Positions 1 through 4,264 of a DNA stretch of 6,152 nucleotides are shown piece by piece (positions within the stretch are counted from its first letter, which is position 1; every line of letters begins with the position of its first letter). The notes beneath the pieces are model-generated. The model saw only the letters and a list, made by a program, of their open reading frames with translations. It searched no databases and was not told the DNA's origin. This DNA comes from Bacteroidota bacterium. GTDB lineage: Bacteria > Bacteroidota > Bacteroidia > Chitinophagales > Chitinophagaceae. The translations under genes were made by a program, and so were the position numbers. The stretch covers positions 1-6,152 of the forward strand of contig CANFLP010000099.1 in NCBI GenBank assembly GCA_947447835.1. The letters run 5' to 3'.

Positions 1-1152
1 TGTATGCCACTCGTTAATTGTAGTGTCATATTGAGTACCAGGATCGGCACAACGCCATGCAGCGTTTGCGATTTGCTCCCATACTTCTTTTGCTGGAATA
101 GATTTCATTACACGACCATCGGTACGAGCTTTTAATTCCCAATTTCCATTTTCAGATAATGCTTTAAAGAAGCTATTTGGAATACGAACAGAGTTATTTG
201 AATTTTGACCTGAAACAGTTGCGTACGCTTCTCCTTCATATCCATTATCATAACCAGCAGCAACTAATGCAGCAACTTTATCTTCTTCTTGTACTTTCCA
301 GTTAATGAATTCTAAAACTTCTGGGTGATCTAAATCCAAACAAACCATTTTAGCAGCACGACGAGTTGTACCACCAGATTTAATTGCACCAGCAGCACGG
401 TCACCAATTTTCAAGAAGCTCATTAAACCACTTGAAGAACCACCTCCTGATAATTTTTCGTTTGCTCCTCTAATTTGAGAGAAGTTAGTACCTACGCCAG
501 AACCGTATTTGAAAATTCTTGCTTCTCTTGTCCATAAGTCCATAATACCCCCTTCGTTCACTAAATCATCGCTCACGCTTAAAATAAAACAAGCATGTGG
601 TTGTGGACGCTCGTAAGCACTTGTTGATCTTTTTAATTCTTTATCAATTGGGTCAACATAATAGTGACCTTGCGCTCCACCAGTAATACCATAGCTTTCG
701 TGTAATCCTGTATTAAACCATTGTGGCGAGTTAGGCACACATGCTTGGTTTAAAATACTATATACTAATTCTTCATAAAATACTTGTGCATCATTTGTAG
801 TAGCAAAATAACCATAACGCTCTCCCCATACTCTCCAACAATTTGCCATACGATGTGCAACTTGCTTTACAGAAGTTTCTCTACCTAGAGAACCATCCGC
901 TTGAGGAACGCCTGCTTTTCTAAAATATTTTTGCGCTAAAATGTCCGTAGCAATTTGGCTCCATTGTTTTGGAACTTCTACGTTTGTCATTTCAAACACT
1001 TTTTCTCCGTTCGGATTTTTGATTACGCTATCACGATAGTCGTATTCAAATAAATCAAATGGAGACACATTGTCTTTTGTAAATCGGCGAGAAAATTTTA
1101 GTCCTTTTCCCAAGTCGTTCTTTACGCTTGTTTTTGTTTTTGGATTAGCCAT
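1..1152 (-). CDS. nrdJ: Adenosylcobalamin-dependent (class II) ribonucleotide reductase, N-terminal part, truncated by window edge
   Basis: NrdJ reduces ribonucleotides to deoxyribonucleotides using an adenosylcobalamin-derived radical and needs no oxygen. My reading of the minus strand gives 384 uninterrupted codons that run off the left edge. Class II signatures appear in order: NCWRVWGERYGYF (104-116), NSPQWFNTGL (141-150), RPQPHACFILS (182-192), where Cys188 is the likely redox-active cysteine of the first barrel strand, then FKYGSGVGTNFSQIRG (214-229), SGGTTRRAAKMVCLDLDHPE (259-278), QNSNNSVRI (316-324) and WRCADPGTQYDTTINEWHT (366-384). The radical-site region (NPCGE-type) and the C-terminal cysteines should lie beyond the window. 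No N-terminal ATP-cone is seen: the catalytic region begins within about 20-30 residues. The ATG at 1150-1152 is fixed by an in-frame TAG at 1162-1164. It is divergent from the GGGPS gene. Class assignment is firm; allosteric type cannot be settled from this half. Confidence 0.95.
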   Translation of the reverse strand, partial: MANPKTKTSVKNDLGKGLKFSRRFTKDNVSPFDLFEYDYRDSVIKNPNGEKVFEMTNVEVPKQWSQIATDILAQKYFRKAGVPQADGSLGRETSVKQVAHRMANCWRVWGERYGYFATTNDAQVFYEELVYSILNQACVPNSPQWFNTGLHESYGITGGAQGHYYVDPIDKELKRSTSAYERPQPHACFILSVSDDLVNEGGIMDLWTREARIFKYGSGVGTNFSQIRGANEKLSGGGSSSGLMSFLKIGDRAAGAIKSGGTTRRAAKMVCLDLDHPEVLEFINWKVQEEDKVAALVAAGYDNGYEGEAYATVSGQNSNNSVRIPNSFFKALSENGNWELKARTDGRVMKSIPAKEVWEQIANAAWRCADPGTQYDTTINEWHT

Positions 1153-1162
1153 GGTCGTATTC

Positions 1163-1180
1163 TATTTATAGGGTATTTAT
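1163..1180 (-). repeat. Tandem 7-mer ATAAATA with 11-bp period upstream of nrdJ
   Basis: On the minus strand ATAAATA occurs twice, separated by CCCT, giving an 11-bp period or about one helical turn. The pair ends 10 nt before the nrdJ ATG. It could be part of an AT-rich translation-initiation region, which Bacteroidota use in place of a strong Shine-Dalgarno, or a same-face protein site. In such AT-rich sequence chance is also a fair explanation. Confidence 0.35.
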
Positions 1181-1192
1181 TGCTCTCCCACT

Positions 1193-1211
1193 AAGGTTTG
1201 TTAAAAACCTT
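1193..1211. repeat. Perfect 7-bp inverted repeat AAGGTTT-N5-AAACCTT
   Basis: AAGGTTT at 1193-1199 is the exact reverse complement of AAACCTT at 1205-1211, with a 5-nt spacer GTTAA. It lies 41-59 bp upstream of the nrdJ start codon. It could be an operator for a dimeric regulator, or a hairpin in the nrdJ 5' leader. It is not followed by a U-tract on either strand, so an intrinsic terminator is unlikely. Confidence 0.45.
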
Positions 1212-1260
1212 GATGGGTATACGAAAATATCCTTCTACTTTGATAATTCCTTCTCCGAAA

Positions 1261-1278
1261 TATCAACAGCTGTGGATA
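1261..1278. promoter_or_regulatory. 18-bp near-perfect palindrome, candidate operator
   Basis: TATCAACAGCTGTGGATA reads as its own reverse complement apart from one mismatched pair (A1265 against G1274), and has no spacer. The right half carries a perfect DnaA box. The left half, extended one base, reads ATATCAACA, a DnaA-like 9-mer with two mismatches in the opposite orientation. It is centred about 117 bp upstream of the nrdJ start and about 203 bp upstream of the GGGPS start. It may be a back-to-back DnaA site pair or the operator of an unidentified dimeric regulator. Confidence 0.45.
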
Positions 1279-1279
1279 A
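1271..1279 (-). promoter_or_regulatory. Perfect DnaA-box 9-mer (TTATCCACA)
   Basis: The plus strand reads TGTGGATAA, so the minus strand carries TTATCCACA, the high-affinity DnaA 9-mer. It lies 119-127 bp upstream of the nrdJ ATG. A one-mismatch copy on the other strand, TTATCCCCA, is at 1327-1335, and a degenerate copy, ATAACCCCA, is at 1304-1312. DnaA is known to regulate nrdAB in E. coli through upstream boxes, so a role in nrdJ transcription is plausible. Binding is inferred from sequence only. The cluster is too sparse to be a replication origin. Confidence 0.45.
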
Positions 1280-1427
1280 GGATTTATAATTATTCGAAAG
1301 CCCATAACCCCATTGATTTCTATGATTTATCCCCACCAGATGTTAGTTTCTTAAGAAAAAAAAATAGGGGGAATCGATTTTTTTTGTAATAAATAGGATT
1401 GTTTCGGGTCCTTACGCTTAAAATTGA

Positions 1428-1435
1428 TATTTTTG
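1428..1435 (+). promoter_or_regulatory. Bacteroidota-type -7 element (TAnnTTTG) upstream of the GGGPS gene
   Basis: TATTTTTG matches the Bacteroidota -7 consensus TAnnTTTG exactly and ends 37 bp before the GGGPS start codon. The nearest TTG (1399-1401) is 26 bp upstream, longer than the usual 17-23 bp, so the -33 element is weak or absent. In AT-rich sequence a lone -7 match is modest evidence. Confidence 0.4.
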
Positions 1436-1472
1436 ACCTTTGAGGGCGTGAAATAATTAATTAGGATTTACA

Positions 1473-2222
1473 ATGAAGCATACGATACACGATAACATAA
1501 GCAAGGCTAAAGTGAACGCCCAGAAAGCCTTTGCGGTGCTAATTGATCCCGATAAGATAGACGATGCAACGCTTTTGAAGACCATTGAACTTGCCATACT
1601 AGCTAATGTAGATTACCTATTTGTCGGTGGTAGTTTGGTAGTTACCGATACCTTGGATAAAGTGGTTTCAACCATCAAAGCAAAGTCCACAATTCCAGTA
1701 GTTTTATTCCCTGGCTCACCCGACCAGATTACGCCTAAGGCAGACGCCCTTTTATATCTTTCTTTAATATCAGGTCGCAATCCAGAATTACTCATTGGAC
1801 AACATGTAATTAGTGCCCCTTTTGTGAGGCAAAGTGGATTGGAGATTATTCCAGTTGGATATATGTTGGTGGACGGTGGCACACCCACAACAGTGTCATA
1901 TATTTCTAATACCAACCCCATCCCAGCCAATAAAAACGATATTGCTTCATGTACTGCAATGGCCGGTGAAATGCTTGGATTAAAGCTTATTTATATGGAT
2001 GCAGGCAGTGGCGCACAAAGCGCAATACCAACCGCCATGATTCAACAGGTTGCTAAATACATTCAAATTCCATTGATTGTAGGTGGAGGTATCACAACTG
2101 CCGATAAAGCAAAGGAAAATTGTTTAGCAGGTGCAGATATTATTGTGGTAGGCAATGCTGTAGAAAAAGACCCGGCATTAATACATGAAATTGCCGCAGC
2201 CATTCATAGCTTGAACAAATAA
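1473..2222 (+). CDS. Geranylgeranylglyceryl phosphate synthase (PcrB/GGGPS family)
   Basis: This TIM-barrel prenyltransferase family forms an ether bond between sn-glycerol-1-phosphate and a long polyprenyl diphosphate: geranylgeranyl-PP in archaea and Bacteroidota, heptaprenyl-PP for Bacillales PcrB. At 249 aa it fits the family. Visible motifs are LIDPDK (23-28, Mg/diphosphate-site aspartates), VGGS (51-54), FPGSPDQI (79-86), LSLISGRNPELLIGQHV (96-112), EIIPVGYMLVDGG (124-136), YMDAGSGA (174-181), VGGGI (203-207) and VGNAVEKDP (226-234). The last three form the glycerol-phosphate-binding end of the barrel. No signal peptide or membrane segment is seen. The ATG follows an in-frame TAA at 1458-1460, and AGGA at 1463-1466 gives a weak Shine-Dalgarno 6 nt upstream. 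It converges on the response regulator gene. Family assignment is firm; geranylgeranyl preference is inferred from the likely phylum. Confidence 0.93.
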   Translation: MKHTIHDNISKAKVNAQKAFAVLIDPDKIDDATLLKTIELAILANVDYLFVGGSLVVTDTLDKVVSTIKAKSTIPVVLFPGSPDQITPKADALLYLSLISGRNPELLIGQHVISAPFVRQSGLEIIPVGYMLVDGGTPTTVSYISNTNPIPANKNDIASCTAMAGEMLGLKLIYMDAGSGAQSAIPTAMIQQVAKYIQIPLIVGGGITTADKAKENCLAGADIIVVGNAVEKDPALIHEIAAAIHSLNK

Positions 2223-2249
2223 TTAAACTAATCTTTGGACTTGGGTTTG

Positions 2250-2990
2250 TTAAAAGCTCATCATTTCCTTAAACTTAACGGTTTGGCGACGACTAATTTC
2301 AATTTTTTCGCCTCCTTTCAACTCTACCAATAGGCCTCCATTAAAATAAGGTTCAATTTTTTCTATCCAATGTAAGTTTATAATATGCTTGCGATTGGCT
2401 CTGAAAAATACACGTTCATCCAAACGATCTTCCAACGCATTCAAGGATTTTAGGATAAGTGGCTTATGGGTTGAGAAATACACTTTTGCATAATTGCCGA
2501 CACTTTCGAACAATCTGATTTCAGCTAATTTCACAAACCAACATTTTTCTCCATCCTTCACAAATACTTGATCGGCTTCGGTTAATGGCCCTCGGTTGGC
2601 TCCCATCAAACTTGCTTGTTCTAATTGTATTTCGGTTTGTAATTTTTGAATTGCATCTGCTAAACGTTTAGGGTCAATTGGCTTTAATAAATAATCTAAA
2701 GCATTTACCTCAAAAGCTTTTAAAGCAAATTCATCATATGCAGTTGTGAAAATAACCCTTGGCGATTTTTCAAGTTCTGCCAATAAATCAAAGCCTGTTT
2801 TGCCTGGCATTTGAATGTCTAAAAAAATTAAATCTGGACGTGTGATATCAATTTTTTCTACACCTTCATCTACATTACTCGCCTCGTCAATCACCTGAAT
2901 TTCAGGATGTTGTTCCAATAGCTTTTTTAATTCATTCCTCGCTAATCTTTCGTCGTCTATAATAATCGCTTTAATTGGGGTAGTAGGCAT
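2250..2990 (-). CDS. LytTR-family DNA-binding response regulator
   Basis: This 246-aa cytoplasmic transcription factor is the likely partner of the kinase encoded just upstream. The receiver domain spans about residues 6-120. Its acidic pocket is Asp12/Asp13, the phospho-acceptor is Asp58 in FLDIQMPG, the switch Thr is Thr82 or Thr83 in IFTTAYDEFAL, and the conserved Lys is Lys103 in LLKP. A linker (about 121-140) leads to a LytTR domain (about 141-244) with VKDGEKCWFVKLAEIRLFES, GNYAKVYF, FFRANRKHIINL and EISRRQTVKFKEM. All key receiver residues are present, so phosphorylation control is expected. The ATG lies 19 bp after the kinase stop, indicating one transcript. No Shine-Dalgarno is seen; the upstream stretch is A-rich. 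Target genes are not evident from this window. Confidence 0.95.
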   Translation of the reverse strand: MPTTPIKAIIIDDERLARNELKKLLEQHPEIQVIDEASNVDEGVEKIDITRPDLIFLDIQMPGKTGFDLLAELEKSPRVIFTTAYDEFALKAFEVNALDYLLKPIDPKRLADAIQKLQTEIQLEQASLMGANRGPLTEADQVFVKDGEKCWFVKLAEIRLFESVGNYAKVYFSTHKPLILKSLNALEDRLDERVFFRANRKHIINLHWIEKIEPYFNGGLLVELKGGEKIEISRRQTVKFKEMMSF

Positions 2991-3009
2991 ATTGTTATAT
3001 TTTTCTAAT

Positions 3010-4113
3010 TTACTGGTGAATTGGTATTACTAATTTGGCGGTTACTTGTTTGGATTCACATTGGTAAATTTCAAATAACGCTTCTCCTCCATATAAAATA
3101 TTTAATCGCTCTCTGGTACTTTGCAATCCAAAACCATCATTTTCGGATGGTTGTAAAATACCCGTGTTGATTACTTTTAAAACATGTTTATTATCTTCAA
3201 ACCTAGATACAATTTTTATAATGCAGTCTCCAGGTTGCTTTCCTAGTCCGTGTTTGATGGCATTTTCAACCAAGGTTTGTAACATCATTGGCGGCAATTG
3301 ATTATGCAAAGTGGCATCTTCAATTTCATATACAATTTTAAGTCTGTCCGCAAATCGGATGTACTCAAGTGCTAAATAATCTTTCACAATCGCCAACTCT
3401 TTTTCTAAACTTGTTACTTCGATTTTATCAGCCTGTATACTACTTCTTAAAATATTACTCAATTCGGTAATGGCCTGTCTAGCACGTTTGGGATCCTCGT
3501 CTACCAATGCTCTAATACTATTTAATGCGTTAAAAATAAAGTGTGGATTTATTTGAGACTTGATAGTCTTTAATTCCAACTCCTTAATTAATGATTCTAA
3601 TTTCACCTTATTAATGGCCTCGGAATTAGTGAACTCAATGTAATGCCAAAGAATATAAATAGAAATCCAAACTAAAAAAATGGGCGTATCAAAAATTAAA
3701 CCAAATAAAAATCTTTTTCCTACTCTTTCTGAGTTCCAATTTTTTACAATTTCAGTAATTGAAAAAACAAACTCGTTTTTAACCAACTTCCCGTTTTCTC
3801 TTGGCTCATACAGTCTTAAAATTTCAATTAAAGAATCTGATATAAAACTATAAATAACCGAAAACAGAATAACCGACATGAAAATCTTCCACCATTCACT
3901 AGATGGAGTTGGGGGCCTTAATTGATTTTGTATTAATGTCTGTCTTAACAAGGAAGTAAATAGAATTCCCAAAAAGACACTCACCACAATTCTTCTAAGA
4001 AAAATATCGCTCAGTTGCTTTTCAAGCACATATGCAAAAAACACAATCGTTAGAGCATAGCTAAACCAACCAGCTACTTGACAAATCCAAAATATACGAC
4101 TGCTGTTTTTCAT
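3010..4113 (-). CDS. LytS-type sensor histidine kinase (His_kinase/HATPase_c, four membrane segments)
   Basis: This inner-membrane kinase should phosphorylate the LytTR regulator encoded next. From the chosen start the protein is 367 aa. Four hydrophobic segments lie at about 9-30, 39-57, 76-96 and 135-158, with a 38-residue loop before the last and no recognisable periplasmic sensor domain. The phospho-acceptor is His191 in KSQINPHFIFNALNSIRAL. The ATP-binding N box is LVENAIKHGLG (Asn284), followed by NTG (316-318) and GFGLQSTRERL (327-337). The frame extends 22 codons upstream to an ATG at 4177-4179. I prefer the ATG at 4111-4113 because family members typically begin just before a FWxxQxxGW-like first helix, and a -7-like TAAATTTG lies within the extension. 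The signal sensed is unknown. Confidence 0.9.
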   Translation of the reverse strand: MKNSSRIFWICQVAGWFSYALTIVFFAYVLEKQLSDIFLRRIVVSVFLGILFTSLLRQTLIQNQLRPPTPSSEWWKIFMSVILFSVIYSFISDSLIEILRLYEPRENGKLVKNEFVFSITEIVKNWNSERVGKRFLFGLIFDTPIFLVWISIYILWHYIEFTNSEAINKVKLESLIKELELKTIKSQINPHFIFNALNSIRALVDEDPKRARQAITELSNILRSSIQADKIEVTSLEKELAIVKDYLALEYIRFADRLKIVYEIEDATLHNQLPPMMLQTLVENAIKHGLGKQPGDCIIKIVSRFEDNKHVLKVINTGILQPSENDGFGLQSTRERLNILYGGEALFEIYQCESKQVTAKLVIPIHQ

Positions 4114-4119
4114 AGTATC

Positions 4120-4127
4120 CAAATTTA
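4120..4127 (-). promoter_or_regulatory. TAnnTTTG -7-like element upstream of the sensor kinase
   Basis: The minus strand reads TAAATTTG, an exact match to the Bacteroidota -7 consensus, ending 6 nt before the preferred kinase ATG at 4113. Transcription from it would begin at or next to the ATG, giving an almost leaderless mRNA. No TTG lies 17-23 bp upstream, so the -33 half is missing. If the longer reading frame from 4179 is used, this match is coding and meaningless. Confidence 0.3.
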
Positions 4128-4200
4128 CTCCATTAGGCCTGCTTTTTAGCCTAATTATTAGATTAAAGGCAATATTCATAGATAAGTGGAGGACGGGGAT

Positions 4201-4230
4201 TTTTGAGTAAACTTTTAGCCGATATTTATG
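4201..4230 (+). promoter_or_regulatory. Candidate Bacteroidota promoter of dxs
   Basis: TTTTG (4201-4205) and TATTTATG (4223-4230, one mismatch from TAnnTTTG) are 17 bp apart, within the 17-23 bp reported for Flavobacterium promoters. The start site would fall near 4236, leaving a leader of about 30 nt. That leader contains a small inverted repeat, TGTTAT (4229-4234) and ATAACA (4249-4254). The leader is too short for a TPP riboswitch. Confidence 0.4.
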
Positions 4231-4264
4231 TTATTAACTTACTTTTACATAACAATTATTGCGA

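Larger units (their letters stand above)
1153..1472. other. Intergenic regulatory region between divergent nrdJ and the GGGPS gene
   Basis: These 320 bp contain no credible gene. They must hold the promoters of two divergent genes. Visible structures are a tandem ATAAATA repeat next to the nrdJ start, a 7-bp inverted repeat at 1193-1211, an 18-bp near-palindrome with a perfect DnaA 9-mer at 1261-1279, a one-mismatch DnaA-like 9-mer at 1327-1335 (TTATCCCCA), an A9/T8 homopolymer pair around GGGGG at 1356-1385, and a TAnnTTTG element at 1428-1435. No cobalamin-riboswitch B12 box or NrdR-type box was found. The length is generous compared with the 19-85 bp gaps elsewhere in the window. Confidence 0.8.

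Noticed and set aside
1260..1335. Replication origin based on the DnaA-like sites
   Set aside because: There is one perfect box plus degenerate ones, no cluster, no typical DNA-unwinding repeats and no dnaA, dnaN or other origin-linked genes in the window.
1198..1389. 63-codon plus-strand open frame in the nrdJ/GGGPS intergenic region
   Set aside because: It would start with TTG, has no ribosome site, overlaps the inverted repeats and DnaA-like sites, ends in a homopolymer-coded tail, and resembles no family I know.
1153..1472. Cobalamin riboswitch or NrdR boxes controlling nrdJ
   Set aside because: No B12 box (GCCACTG-like) or other conserved riboswitch core was found on the minus strand, and no paired NrdR-type ACACTATATATAGTGT-like sites. 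A covariance-model scan (Rfam Cobalamin) would settle it; a significant hit would overturn this.
1613..1930. 105-codon minus-strand open frame
   Set aside because: It lies entirely antisense to the well-conserved GGGPS gene and has no recognisable domain.
2214..2251. Intrinsic terminator between the convergent GGGPS and response regulator genes
   Set aside because: Only AACAAA and TTTGTT pair, across a 26-nt loop, with no GC stem or adjoining U-run. No supportable terminator is seen in the 27-bp gap.
4231..4264. TPP riboswitch in the dxs leader
   Set aside because: The leader is only about 30 nt and lacks the CUGAGA core, too short for a THI element.
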